From Vibrio lentus (lineage in GTDB: Bacteria > Pseudomonadota > Gammaproteobacteria > Enterobacterales > Vibrionaceae): 51,962 nucleotides of DNA. The position numbers were made by a program, and so were the translations under genes. Numbering within the stretch: position 1 is the first letter of the stretch; each line of letters begins with the position of its first letter. Shown here piece after piece: positions 41,499 to 50,904 of this stretch. The notes beneath the pieces were generated by a model. That model saw only the letters and a program-made list of their open reading frames with translations. It did not search any database and was not told the origin of the DNA. The DNA is taken from the NCBI RefSeq assembly GCF_002875945.1, contig NZ_MCZK01000141.1, forward strand, positions 1 through 51,962, read 5' to 3'.

Positions 41499-42287
41499 AT
41501 GCATCCAGCATTATGGGTAAGTAAAACAGGTTTAGACGCCCAACAAACCAATATCTCAACAATTTCAAACAACCTTGCCAACGCCTCAACCATTGGTTTT
41601 AAAAAGAGTCGTGCGGTATTTGAAGATCTGTTCTATCAGAACATCAATCAGCCGGGTGGCCAATCGTCTCAGAACACTGAGCTGCCAAGTGGTTTGATGT
41701 TGGGTGCCGGTTCTAAAGTCGTGGCAACTCAAAAAGTTCACACTCACGGTAACGCACAAACGACATCGAATAGCTTAGATATGATGATCGAAGGTGACGG
41801 CTTCTTCCAAGTTGAAATGCCAGACGGCGAAACAGGCTACAGCCGAAATGGTCAGTTCACACTGAACGGTGATGGCGCGATCGTAACGTCGGGTCAAGGT
41901 TATGCTCTGCAACCAGAAATCGTTATTCCTGAAGATGCGATTTCGGTGACGGTTGGTAACGATGGTGAAGTGTCTGTTCGTCTACGTGGTGAGCAAAACA
42001 ACGTCGTGGTTGGCCAAATCACCATTACTGACTTCGTAAACCCAGGTGGTTTAGAGCCAGTAGGTCAAAACCTTTACTTACCAACGGGCGCAAGTGGCGA
42101 TCCGCAAGAGGGCGTTCCGGGCTTCGATGGCTTGGGTAACATCCGTCAGTCGATGCTAGAAACATCGAACGTAAACGTAACCGAAGAGCTGGTTAATATG
42201 ATTGAAGCTCAACGTGTTTACGAAATGAACTCGAAAGTTATCTCGTCGGTAGACAAGATGATGAGCTTTGTTAACCAACAGCTGTAA
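41499..42287 (+). CDS. flgG: Flagellar distal rod protein FlgG
   Basis: A 262-residue distal rod subunit. The N-terminus MHPALWVSKTGLDAQQTNISTISNNLANASTIGFKKSRAVFEDLFYQ and C-terminus QSMLETSNVNVTEELVNMIEAQRVYEMNSKVISSVDKMMSFVNQQL are strongly conserved. It is separated from flgH by a 151-nt gap holding a tandem repeat. Confidence 0.97.
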   Translation: MHPALWVSKTGLDAQQTNISTISNNLANASTIGFKKSRAVFEDLFYQNINQPGGQSSQNTELPSGLMLGAGSKVVATQKVHTHGNAQTTSNSLDMMIEGDGFFQVEMPDGETGYSRNGQFTLNGDGAIVTSGQGYALQPEIVIPEDAISVTVGNDGEVSVRLRGEQNNVVVGQITITDFVNPGGLEPVGQNLYLPTGASGDPQEGVPGFDGLGNIRQSMLETSNVNVTEELVNMIEAQRVYEMNSKVISSVDKMMSFVNQQL

Positions 42288-42292
42288 TTGGT

Positions 42293-42357
42293 TTATTTGC
42301 CGTTTACTGACTTATTTACCGTTTACTGACTTATTTACCGTTTACTGACTTATTTAC
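42293..42357 (+). repeat. 19-bp tandem repeat, 3.4 copies, between flgG and flgH
   Basis: The unit TTATTTACCGTTTACTGAC occurs at 42293-42311 (one base different, G for A), 42312-42330 and 42331-42349, with a partial TTATTTAC at 42350-42357. It lies in the noncoding gap within the operon. Confidence 0.95.
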
Positions 42358-42438
42358 AATTAATAGATCTGTTTCTTGTGGATAAACGAGTTTCTATTCA
42401 TTGATCTATTTACCATTGCCTGCTGAGAGTATATCGCC

Positions 42439-43215
42439 ATGAAACGTATTTTTTGTTTAGCCCTGGTTTTGTCTATGACAGGCTGTGCTGTACTGGATCC
42501 TATTGAAACTCCAGCACAAGAAAACGCGACCACAGTCGTTGATGCAGTGGAAGGCGATAAGTCGGCTGAAGAGAGCTCTGGCATTATTGATACCCTTCGT
42601 GGCAGAACCGATCCAATCGCAGGCGATCCTGCATGGGCGCCAATCAACCCAAAGAAGAAACCTGAACACTATGCCGCAGCGACAGGTTCACTGTTCAATG
42701 TGAGCCATATTGGCAGCATGTACGATGATTCAAAGCCTCGCGGTATTGGTGACATCATCACTGTTGCACTCGATGAAAATACACGAGCGACCAAAAAAGC
42801 CAACGCAGACATGTCTAAGTCGAACGACGCGTCAATGGAGCCATTGGCCGTTGGTGGTCAAGAGCTAACCATAGACAAGTACAACTTCTCTTACGACTTG
42901 AGTAACACCAACACCTTTGCTGGTGATACCTCAGCCAATCAAAGTAACAGCATCAGTGGCTACATCACCGTAGAAGTGATCGAAGTATTAGCCAATGGCA
43001 ACCTAGTAGTTCGTGGTGAAAAGTGGATGACACTGAACACAGGCGACGAGTATATCCGTCTAAGTGGCACCATCCGCCCTGATGATATTGATTTCGAGAA
43101 CACCATTGCTTCGAACCGAGTTTCTAACGCACGAATTCAGTACTCAGGTACTGGCGTTCAGAAAGATATGCAAGAGCCTGGATTCTTGGCACGATTCTTT
43201 AATGTATCTTTGTAG
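42439..43215 (+). CDS. flgH: Flagellar L-ring protein FlgH
   Basis: A 258-residue outer-membrane lipoprotein with lipobox MTGC ([16 protein letters not shown], Cys16). The family core [45 protein letters not shown], and [46 protein letters not shown] are intact. It builds the L ring around the distal rod. Confidence 0.97.
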   Translation: MKRIFCLALVLSMTGCAVLDPIETPAQENATTVVDAVEGDKSAEESSGIIDTLRGRTDPIAGDPAWAPINPKKKPEHYAAATGSLFNVSHIGSMYDDSKPRGIGDIITVALDENTRATKKANADMSKSNDASMEPLAVGGQELTIDKYNFSYDLSNTNTFAGDTSANQSNSISGYITVEVIEVLANGNLVVRGEKWMTLNTGDEYIRLSGTIRPDDIDFENTIASNRVSNARIQYSGTGVQKDMQEPGFLARFFNVSL

Positions 43216-43308
43216 AGCTTGAGACAGTGTCGACATACTGACACTCCCTGAATTATCTAATTTCAAGCTAACTCATTATAAATCAAAGCAATACAGACAG
43301 GTTACTCA

Positions 43309-44400
43309 ATGAAAAAACTGACACTCGTACTATTCGGCATGCTATTTCTTGCCACCAGTGCCCATGCTGCGCGTATTAAAGACGTGGCAAAAGTGGCGGG
43401 TGTTCGTAGTAACCAACTTGTCGGCTATGGTTTGGTTACAGGTTTGCCGGGTACCGGTGAGACAACTCCCTTTACCGATCAAACGTTTAACGCAATGCTG
43501 CAAAATTTTGGCATTCAATTGCCGCCTGGCACCAAGCCAAAAACCAAAAACGTAGCGGCTGTTATCGTGACCGCGGAACTGCCTGCTTTCTCTAAGCAAG
43601 GTCAGGAAGTTGACGTCACCGTTTCTTCTATTGGTTCTGCAAAAAGCCTACGTGGTGGTACCTTGCTACAAACCTTCCTAAAAGGTTTAGATGGTCAAGT
43701 GTACGCGGTAGCACAAGGTAACTTGGTGGTAAGTGGCTTTAGTGCTCAAGGTAACGACGGCTCTAAAATCGTCGGTAACAATCCTAATGTCGGCATCATC
43801 TCTAGTGGTGCGACGGTTGAACAAGAGATCCCAACTCCATTCGGTCGTGGCGATTACATCACTTTCAACCTCATTCAATCAGATTTCACAACAGCTCAGC
43901 GTTTGGCTGATGCGGTGAATAATTTCCTAGGTCCGCAAATGGCTTCAGCGGTCGACGCGACTTCAGTAAAAGTTCGCGCACCACGTGAAATCAGCCAACG
44001 TGTGGCTTTCCTCTCTGCCATCGAAAACATCGAATTTGATCCTGCAGAGGGCTCTGCAAAAATCATTGTTAATTCACGTACTGGTACGATTGTGGTTGGT
44101 AAGCATGTTCGTCTAAAAGCCGCTGCGGTAACGCACGGTGGCATGACGGTCGCAATCAAAGAAAACCTCAACGTGAGCCAACCGAATGCATTCTCTGGTG
44201 GCCAAACAGTGGTGGTTCCTGATTCAGATATTGAAGTAACCGAAGCCGATGGCAAGATGTTCAAATTTGAACCGGGCTTAACGCTGGATGATTTGGTTCG
44301 TGCAGTCAATGAAGTGGGCGCAGCGCCTTCTGATTTAATGGCAATCCTTCAAGCACTGAAACAAGCGGGTGCGATTGAAGGCCAATTGATCATTATCTAG
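43309..44400 (+). CDS. flgI: Flagellar P-ring protein FlgI
   Basis: A 363-residue periplasmic protein with signal peptide (about 20 residues, ending AHA). The mature start [31 protein letters not shown] and C-terminal [41 protein letters not shown] are signature blocks. FlgA (34722-35468) is its chaperone. flgJ begins 10 nt after the stop. Confidence 0.98.
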   Translation: MKKLTLVLFGMLFLATSAHAARIKDVAKVAGVRSNQLVGYGLVTGLPGTGETTPFTDQTFNAMLQNFGIQLPPGTKPKTKNVAAVIVTAELPAFSKQGQEVDVTVSSIGSAKSLRGGTLLQTFLKGLDGQVYAVAQGNLVVSGFSAQGNDGSKIVGNNPNVGIISSGATVEQEIPTPFGRGDYITFNLIQSDFTTAQRLADAVNNFLGPQMASAVDATSVKVRAPREISQRVAFLSAIENIEFDPAEGSAKIIVNSRTGTIVVGKHVRLKAAAVTHGGMTVAIKENLNVSQPNAFSGGQTVVVPDSDIEVTEADGKMFKFEPGLTLDDLVRAVNEVGAAPSDLMAILQALKQAGAIEGQLIII

Positions 44401-44410
44401 GGGATAAAGC

Positions 44411-45346
44411 ATGATTAAGAATAACAATGACATCGGCTTTATTCACGACATCGGCAGTTTAGACCGTCTTCGTCAACAAGCGGTAAACGGTGAAGAAGGT
44501 AGCGAAAAAGAAGCACTCACAGCAGCGGCAAAACAGTTTGAATCGATTTTTACATCTATGTTGTTCAAATCGATGCGTGATGCAAACTCTAGTTTCAAGT
44601 CAGATATGCTGAACAGCCAGAATGAGCAGTTCTATCGTCAGATGCAAGATGACCAAATGGCGAGTGAACTCAGTGCATCAGGTTCGCTTGGTCTTGCGGA
44701 TATGATTGTTGCTCAGCTAAGTGCAGGCCAAGCAAGCGACGCGACAGAAGATAAGGTTCGCAGTGAAGGTTTTGATACCTCACTGGAAAGACCTCAGTAT
44801 TCAGGTCGTTCAGAAGAGAAAGTCTCTGAAGTTCAATCTGCTAAGTCAGCAACAGCGCTGTCAGCAGCAAAACAACCCGCTTCATTTGATTCCCCAGAAT
44901 CGTTTGTTACGTCGATGAAACCTTACGCTGAAAAAGCGGCGAGCGCACTCGGTGTTGACTCGTCACTGCTATTAGCACAAGCGGCACTTGAAACAGGTTG
45001 GGGCTCTAAGATGATTAAGAACTCTTTGGGCAACAGTAATAACCTATTCAACATCAAAGCAGATAGAAGTTGGAAGGGCGATAAGGTCGCGACTCAAACG
45101 CTTGAGTTCCATGGCAAAACAGCTGTTAAAGAATCCGCTTCTTTCCGTTCTTACTCTAATTTCGAAGAGAGCTTTAATGATTACGTGAAGTTCTTGAACG
45201 AAAACCCAAGATACGAAACAGCGCTACAGCATCAAGGCAATTCAGAGAATTTCATCAAAGGCATTCATCAAGCCGGTTACGCAACTGACCCTAACTATGC
45301 TGACAAGGTTTTACGAGTTAAAGCTAAAATTGATGAGATGAACTAG
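44411..45346 (+). CDS. flgJ: Rod-binding protein and peptidoglycan hydrolase FlgJ
   Basis: A 311-residue two-domain protein. The N-terminal rod cap domain (about 25-105; AAKQFESIFTSMLFKSMRDANSSFKSDMLNSQNEQFYRQMQDDQMASELS) is joined by an Ala/Ser-rich linker to a glucosaminidase domain (about 165-310) with the probable catalytic Glu194 in AQAALETGWGSK and the FNIKADRSWKGDKV block. It cuts the peptidoglycan so that the rod can pass. It ends the flgFGHIJ unit with a weak terminator after it. Confidence 0.96.
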   Translation: MIKNNNDIGFIHDIGSLDRLRQQAVNGEEGSEKEALTAAAKQFESIFTSMLFKSMRDANSSFKSDMLNSQNEQFYRQMQDDQMASELSASGSLGLADMIVAQLSAGQASDATEDKVRSEGFDTSLERPQYSGRSEEKVSEVQSAKSATALSAAKQPASFDSPESFVTSMKPYAEKAASALGVDSSLLLAQAALETGWGSKMIKNSLGNSNNLFNIKADRSWKGDKVATQTLEFHGKTAVKESASFRSYSNFEESFNDYVKFLNENPRYETALQHQGNSENFIKGIHQAGYATDPNYADKVLRVKAKIDEMN

Positions 45347-45362
45347 CGTCATTAATCAACAT

Positions 45363-45391
45363 CGAGAGCTTGCTATTGGCAGGCTCTTTTC
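45363..45391 (+). terminator. Terminator after flgJ
   Basis: AGAGC-T-TGC pairs with GCA-G-GCTCT around TATTG, followed by TTTTC. It is a short but plausible hairpin 19 nt after the stop. Confidence 0.65.
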
Positions 45392-45481
45392 TTATCTGTC
45401 CCTTCCGATCTTGCCACGTCTTTCATCGTTATCTCCTTATACTTCAATAAATTATTGCCTTTTAGTCCTCTGTTTTTCCTA

Positions 45482-45499
45482 TTGGCACATATATTGCTT
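45482..45499 (+). promoter_or_regulatory. Sigma-54 promoter of flgK
   Basis: TTGGCACATATATTGCTT: GG at 45484-45485 and GC at 45496-45497, a perfect TGGCAC-N5-TTGCT, about 60 nt upstream of flgK. Confidence 0.93.
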
Positions 45500-45555
45500 T
45501 TTAAACCAGTAGTTAATCAGTTTATCCTGATTTTGTTAAGTTTTTTGGGGGCATT

Positions 45556-47436
45556 ATGGCGTCGGATCTTCTGAATGTAGGGGCACAAAGTGTTCTTACG
45601 GCTCAGAGACAGCTAAACACCACAGGTCATAACATTTCTAACGCCAACACAGAGGGCTATAGCCGTCAGTCTGTGATTCAAGGTGTGAACGACCCGCGCC
45701 AGTACGGTGGGCAATCCTACGGTATGGGTGTGCATGTGGAAAATGTTCGCCGCTCTTGGGATCAGTTTGCCGTTAAAGAACTTAACTTATCGACAACCAA
45801 TGCCGCTAACAAAGGCGATACCGAAGCCAACCTCGATATGCTGTCGAGCATGTTGTCGTCGGTCGCTTCAAAGAAGATTCCAGAAAACCTCAATGAATGG
45901 TTTGATTCTGTTAAGACTCTCGCTGATACCCCGAATGATGTGGGTGCGCGTAAAGTCGTGTTAGAGAAAGCAGGGCTTGTCACTAAAACCTTGAATGAAT
46001 TTCATGAAACGGTGCGTCAACAGTCTGATTCTACGAATAAAAAGTTAGAAGTCGGCATTGAACGTGTTAACCAAATTGCGGTTGAGATTCGTGATGTTCA
46101 GCGTCTGATGATGCGAACACCAGGGCCTCACAATGATTTACGAGATCAGCACGAAAAGCTGATCAATGAGTTATCTGGCTACACCAAAGTGACGGTAACG
46201 CCGCGCTCTAATGCGGAAGGATTTAACGTCCATATTGGTAATGGTCATACCTTAGTTTCTGGTAGTGAAGCAAGTCAACTGAAGTTGGTAGATGGTTTAC
46301 CTGATACGCATCAGCGTCGACTAGCGATAGTTGAAGGTAAGTCTTTGAAGCCGATTACCAGTAATGATATCGATGGAAAAATCGGTGCCATGCTCGATAT
46401 GCGAGACGAACATATCCCTGACATCATGGACGAGCTTGGACGTTTGGCGACGGCTTTCTCTGAGAAAGTAAACTCACTTCAATCACAAGGTTTGGATCTC
46501 AATGGCAACGTTGGCCAAGACATTTTCACCGATGTGAACTCTGAGCGCGTGGCGAAATCACGCGTGACGGCTGGTAGCCAATCAAAGGCTGATGTCGCCG
46601 TATATATTGATGACACCTCTGCCTTAAAAGGCGGCGAGTACGGTCTTAAATATGACGGCAGTGACTATGTCGTGACCAAGCCTGATGGTGAAACGGTAAA
46701 AGTTAGCACTAATGCAGCTGGTAATGCTTTTTATCTAGATGGTATGCGAGTCGAAGTTCGAAACCCGCCTGAATTGGGTGAGAAGCTGTTACTGCGTCCA
46801 ACTCGTAATTTTGCTGCTCAGATTCAGATGGAAACCAAAGACCCTAGAGATATTGCCGCACAAAGTTATGAGGCATCGACAACGTTCGCAAAAGGCTCGG
46901 CGGGGTTCAAGATCCTAGCGGCCGGTCAACTGCGTGAGTTTGAAGTGATTGTTTCACCAAAAGGTGAGCAGTTTGCCGTGACTGACCCTAAAGGCAATAT
47001 TTTAATGCAGCCGCAGCCGTACCCACCTGAAGGGCCGGTTACGATTAATGGCACGACTTTCGAGTTGACCGCTGGCGCTGTGGTAAACGATAAATTTACG
47101 GCAAACCTTGTCCCATCAGAGGGTGACAACGGTAACTTGCGTAAGCTGCAAGATCTCCAAACCGGTAAGATCTTGAATGATGGTGAGTCTACGATTTTAG
47201 ACCTTTACCACAACTTGAATACCAACACGGGCCTGAAAGCGTCGACGGCAAATCGCTTAAGCGACATTGCCACCTTAGAAAAGGAATCCGCTCAGGAACG
47301 TATTGCTTCAGTGTCGGGGGTTAACCTCGATGAAGAAGCGGCAAATATGATGAAATTTCAGCAAGCGTACATGGCTTCCTCACGCATCATGCAAGCGGCC
47401 AATGATACGTTCAATACTATTTTGGCTCTGAGGTAG
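45556..47436 (+). CDS. flgK: Hook-filament junction protein FlgK (HAP1)
   Basis: A 626-residue first hook-associated protein. Conserved ends: SDLLNVGAQSVLTAQRQLNTTGHNISNANTEGYSRQSVIQ at the N-terminus and VNLDEEAANMMKFQQAYMASSRIMQAANDTFNTILALR at the C-terminus. The central part is longer than the E. coli protein (547 residues as I recall) with extra variable domains. It is exported with FlgN. It is followed by flgL after 9 nt. Confidence 0.96.
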   Translation: MASDLLNVGAQSVLTAQRQLNTTGHNISNANTEGYSRQSVIQGVNDPRQYGGQSYGMGVHVENVRRSWDQFAVKELNLSTTNAANKGDTEANLDMLSSMLSSVASKKIPENLNEWFDSVKTLADTPNDVGARKVVLEKAGLVTKTLNEFHETVRQQSDSTNKKLEVGIERVNQIAVEIRDVQRLMMRTPGPHNDLRDQHEKLINELSGYTKVTVTPRSNAEGFNVHIGNGHTLVSGSEASQLKLVDGLPDTHQRRLAIVEGKSLKPITSNDIDGKIGAMLDMRDEHIPDIMDELGRLATAFSEKVNSLQSQGLDLNGNVGQDIFTDVNSERVAKSRVTAGSQSKADVAVYIDDTSALKGGEYGLKYDGSDYVVTKPDGETVKVSTNAAGNAFYLDGMRVEVRNPPELGEKLLLRPTRNFAAQIQMETKDPRDIAAQSYEASTTFAKGSAGFKILAAGQLREFEVIVSPKGEQFAVTDPKGNILMQPQPYPPEGPVTINGTTFELTAGAVVNDKFTANLVPSEGDNGNLRKLQDLQTGKILNDGESTILDLYHNLNTNTGLKASTANRLSDIATLEKESAQERIASVSGVNLDEEAANMMKFQQAYMASSRIMQAANDTFNTILALR

Positions 47437-47445
47437 GAAGTATAA

Positions 47446-48636
47446 ATGTTGAATCGTATTTCTAGCTTCCACAATTACCAATCTGTTCAGAACGACTTGC
47501 GCCGTCAAGAGAACAAGATACATCACAACCAAGCACAACTTGCTTCCGGTAAGAAGTTGCAGTCGCCAAGTGATGATCCTCTTGCGACCCACTATTTACA
47601 AAATATTGGTCAGCAATCAGAGCAGCTTAAGCAATATAGTGACGCAATCGTCTTGGTTCGTAATCGATTGGAGCATCACGAAGTATTGGTCTCCAACACC
47701 GAGGGTTTTGCTGATGAAGCTAAGCGAACCGTGATGGAAATGATTAACGGTGCGCTCTCTCCAGAGGACCGTTTAGCGAAGAAACGCGAGATCCAAGAGC
47801 TATCGAATAACTTTCTGCACCTAGCTAACTCTCAAGATGAGTCGGGTAACTATACATTCGCAGGCACTAAGCCGAAGAATCAACCCTTCTTTAGAGATAA
47901 TCAAGGTAACGTCAGTTATCAGGGCGATGACTATCAGCGAAAGATGCGTGTAGCGAGTAGCTTCGAGATGGCAATGAATGATCCGGGCAGTAAGTTATTT
48001 ATGGAAATAGATAACCCGTTTGGTGATTACGAACCTCAGTACGAACTTGAACCCGCTTCTGAATTACTTTTGGAACGTGCGACGAACTCAGCTGAAGATG
48101 GGTCAACGTATAAAGTGACGTTCGTTGATATGCAGACCGGAAATTATGCTTATCAACTTGAAAAAGATGGCGCTGTGGTGGCTGCGGAAGACTTTGATCC
48201 TTCGACTGGCATTGTCTACGAAGGGCTGAATATCCAAATCAAAGGACAAATCACTAAAGGTGATTCGATCACCTTAGAACCGCGAGAGACCTTCTCTATC
48301 TTTGATACGTTCAAAGAAGCGGCTGAACAGGCTGAAAACCCGGTATCGGATGCATCAGCAACAGCGAAACTGCACCAAGTAACCGAAGAGTTCCATGCTG
48401 CGTTTATCCATTTGACTAAGGCAAGAACCGATGTTGGTGCGCGTTTAAGTACGCTGGATATTCAAGAGCAACAACATGAAGATTTTAAGTTGTCTTTAGC
48501 CAAAGCGAAAAGCAACTTTGAAGATTTGGATTACTCGAAAGCCATCATTGAGTTCAATGAAAACTCTCGAGCATTGCAAGCTTCTCAACAAGCGTTTGGT
48601 AAAACCAAAGACCTGACCTTGTTTAACTATATTTAA
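47446..48636 (+). CDS. flgL: Hook-filament junction protein FlgL (HAP3)
   Basis: A 396-residue second junction protein with the flagellin-like N-terminus (MLNRISSFHNYQSVQNDLRRQENKIHHNQAQLASGKKLQSPSDDPLATHYLQNI) and C-terminus (ALQASQQAFGKTKDLTLFNYI). The middle is Vibrio-type and longer than in enterics. No strong terminator follows, so limited readthrough into the flagellin region is possible. Confidence 0.95.
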   Translation: MLNRISSFHNYQSVQNDLRRQENKIHHNQAQLASGKKLQSPSDDPLATHYLQNIGQQSEQLKQYSDAIVLVRNRLEHHEVLVSNTEGFADEAKRTVMEMINGALSPEDRLAKKREIQELSNNFLHLANSQDESGNYTFAGTKPKNQPFFRDNQGNVSYQGDDYQRKMRVASSFEMAMNDPGSKLFMEIDNPFGDYEPQYELEPASELLLERATNSAEDGSTYKVTFVDMQTGNYAYQLEKDGAVVAAEDFDPSTGIVYEGLNIQIKGQITKGDSITLEPRETFSIFDTFKEAAEQAENPVSDASATAKLHQVTEEFHAAFIHLTKARTDVGARLSTLDIQEQQHEDFKLSLAKAKSNFEDLDYSKAIIEFNENSRALQASQQAFGKTKDLTLFNYI

Positions 48637-49058
48637 TAATCAATCGGTATTTAGTGGTGAATTAACCCTCACCATTGAAGTTAGATTCTTTGCCGTATGT
48701 GCTATGCCGTATGAGCGAATCACTTCAACCTTTGCCGGTTTTTTATACAGGATATCATCTGTTTGAAAATAGCGGCAAAAAGCGGCAATGGGTCAATGAA
48801 GGTACTTTTTTTTCCCAAGCTAGTTAAACCAAATCGAGTTAAGTTTTAATTTAAGTGATTGATTTTACGTATATTAAAAATTAATCAAAACAGTATTAAA
48901 CTTGGCATATAACTTGTATCTGTGTTGGTCATAAAATGATTTATACAGATCTTAAACTCTGCATAGGGTTTAGCGAGTAATACACGGTCAGTGCTTATCC
49001 ATATGAGAGTAAAGCTGGCCGCTTCGCAGAAAGTTTGCGAACTCATAAGGAGAGCAAA
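48637..49058. other. Intergenic region between flgL and first flagellin
   Basis: About 420 bases, no gene supported. It contains short direct repeats (GCCGTATG twice near 48695-48720), an inverted TTGAAGT/ACTTCAA pair with a long loop (48677-48728), an AT-rich block, a sigma-54-like element (48902-48919) and a 5' leader with a TTCGCA/TGCGAA hairpin just before the ribosome-binding site (about 49022-49040). Confidence 0.55.
48902..48919 (+). promoter_or_regulatory. Degenerate sigma-54 promoter of first flagellin
   Basis: TTGGCATATAACTTGTAT: GG at 48904-48905, ten bases, then GT (48916-48917) in place of GC. The -24 half is excellent and the spacing exact. In V. cholerae the flagellin gene after flgL (flaA) is the sigma-54-dependent one, which fits. 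The leader to the ATG would be about 130 nt. Confidence 0.6.
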
Positions 49059-50195
49059 ATGGCTATTAATGTAAGCACTAACGTTTCTGCTATGACAGCA
49101 CAGCGTTACCTGAATAAAGCGTCTAATGATTTAGCGACTTCTATGGAGCGTTTGTCATCAGGACATAAAATCAACAGCGCGAAAGATGATGCAGCCGGTC
49201 TACAAATCTCTAACCGTTTAACGGCGCAATCACGTGGTTTAGACGTGGCAATGCGTAATGCCAATGATGGTATTTCAATTGCACAAACCGCTGAAGGCGC
49301 GATGAACGAATCAACTAACGTACTACAACGTATGCGTGATCTGGCGATTCAATCATCAAACGGTACGAACTCGGCAGCGGAACGTACCGCGCTTAATGAA
49401 GAGTCTTCGGCACTTCAAGATGAGCTAAACCGTATCGCTGAAACGACCTCTTTTGGTGGCCGTCGTCTATTGAATGGTTCATTTGGTGAAGCATCTTTCC
49501 AGATTGGTTCTAGCTCTGGTGAAGCGATGATTATGGGACTCACTAGTGTTCGTGCTGATGATTTCCGTATGGGCGGCACTACGTTCGATTCTGAAAATGG
49601 TAAAGATAAAAGTTGGGAAGTGCCGCCAACGGCGAGCGACCTTAAGTTTGAATTCAGAACCAAAGCAGGTGAAGACATCGTTCTAGATATCAATACCAAA
49701 GCGGGTGATGATATCGAAGAGCTTGCTACTTACATTAATGGTCAATCTGATCTTGTAAACGCATCGGTTACCGATGATGGTCGCATACAGCTATTCGTTG
49801 CTGAACCTGACCTTGACGGTGCAATGTCGATCTCTGGTGGCCTAGCATCTGAGCTAGGTATTAAGAGTGAAGGCCGTGCAACATCGGTTCAAGATATCAG
49901 CCTGACTAGCGTTGCAGGTTCACAAAACGCAATCAGCGTGATTGATTCTGCAATGAAGTACGTAGATTCACAGCGTGCTGATTTGGGTGCTAAACAGAAC
50001 CGTCTAAGCCACAGTATTAATAACTTGGCAAACGTTCAAGAGAACGTAGACGCTTCTAACAGCCGAATCAAAGATACGGACTTTGCGAAAGAGACGACGC
50101 AAATGACCAAATCACAAATTCTGCAACAAGCAGGTACTTCGATACTTGCTCAAGCAAAACAGTTGCCTAACTCTGCAATGACACTATTGCAATAG
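49059..50195 (+). CDS. flaA: Polar flagellin, FlaA-like
   Basis: A 378-residue flagellin. The start at 49059 has AAGGAG upstream and gives the family start [21 protein letters not shown]; an extension upstream to 49035 is not supported. N- and C-terminal D0/D1 regions ([96 protein letters not shown]) are complete. Position after flgL and a sigma-54-like element support flaA, but the paralogue letter is by position only. A second flagellin follows 709 nt downstream. Confidence 0.92.
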   Translation: MAINVSTNVSAMTAQRYLNKASNDLATSMERLSSGHKINSAKDDAAGLQISNRLTAQSRGLDVAMRNANDGISIAQTAEGAMNESTNVLQRMRDLAIQSSNGTNSAAERTALNEESSALQDELNRIAETTSFGGRRLLNGSFGEASFQIGSSSGEAMIMGLTSVRADDFRMGGTTFDSENGKDKSWEVPPTASDLKFEFRTKAGEDIVLDINTKAGDDIEELATYINGQSDLVNASVTDDGRIQLFVAEPDLDGAMSISGGLASELGIKSEGRATSVQDISLTSVAGSQNAISVIDSAMKYVDSQRADLGAKQNRLSHSINNLANVQENVDASNSRIKDTDFAKETTQMTKSQILQQAGTSILAQAKQLPNSAMTLLQ

Positions 50196-50386
50196 TTATT
50201 GGTTGAACTTGCTGCTCGTGTTCAGACGTGAGCCATGCAGCAAGGGAAACTGGCAAGCATACTTACTATGAGTGTTTAGCTCTCTCATCTCTCACCTGCT
50301 ATTCATTTTTACGGTAAGAATGCAACGGCGCGTCAGAAATGTGTTCATTTCTCGATGATCTCCACACAGGCTCTGACCTGCCAACT

Positions 50387-50420
50387 AGCCCCGGTTCTCT
50401 CAAAGGAAAAGGGGCTTTTT
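50387..50420 (+). terminator. Terminator after first flagellin
   Basis: AGCCCC (50387-50392) pairs with GGGGCT (50411-50416), followed by TTTTT and then a long pyrimidine stretch. It lies 190 nt after the flagellin stop. Confidence 0.7.
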
Positions 50421-50796
50421 CCTTTCTGTTCTTTATCTCTCTCTGTTTCCTATATTTCTTATTTCTTATTTCTATCTTTCTGCTTTCTTGTCTTTTACGT
50501 TTCCCACTGGTTACTAACTTTAGTTTTCTGATCCTTAAGTTTCCATTCAACCCATTTTCTTCGTTACAAATGCTCTCCTTGGCTAGATAAATTGCACAAT
50601 CTTTAAGCCCATCTGTGATCTTTGGTGATTGATCATTTCTGAGCTTTGAGCAACTTGAACGTCAGTTAGCGTGTTTTTTGAACAAATTCGGATCTTTAGC
50701 CAATTAAATCCAATCGTTGTTTTAGAAAAGCGTTAAATTTAAGTTTATGATAAATATGAAGTTAATATTTTATTTGTGGTTTTTTAAAAGTTTTTC

Positions 50797-50823
50797 TAAA
50801 GCTTCGGGATTTTGAGCCGTTAT
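50797..50823 (+). promoter_or_regulatory. Sigma-28 promoter of second flagellin
   Basis: TAAAGCTT (50797-50804), eleven bases, GCCGTTAT (50816-50823) closely matches the FliA consensus TAAAGTTT-N11-GCCGATAA. It is about 80 nt before the ATG at 50905. Confidence 0.9.
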
Positions 50824-50904
50824 TAAAAGTAACTTTGAGAGAACTACTTGGTTTTCCGAGACGTCGGAAACCGCTATACCGGAAAATCAATTGGAGAAAT
50901 CACC

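Larger units (their letters stand above)
50196..50904. other. Intergenic region between the two flagellins
   Basis: About 700 bases. It holds the terminator, a pyrimidine-rich tract on the plus strand (about 50416-50515), an AT-rich block, and the sigma-28 promoter of the next flagellin. Short frames here (for example 50339-50590) are hydrophobic only because of the T-rich tract and are not called. Confidence 0.6.

Noticed and set aside
50339..50590. Plus-strand ORF of 83 codons with hydrophobic sequence
   Set aside because: The hydrophobicity comes from the T/C-rich tract (Phe, Leu, Ser codons); it also covers a terminator.
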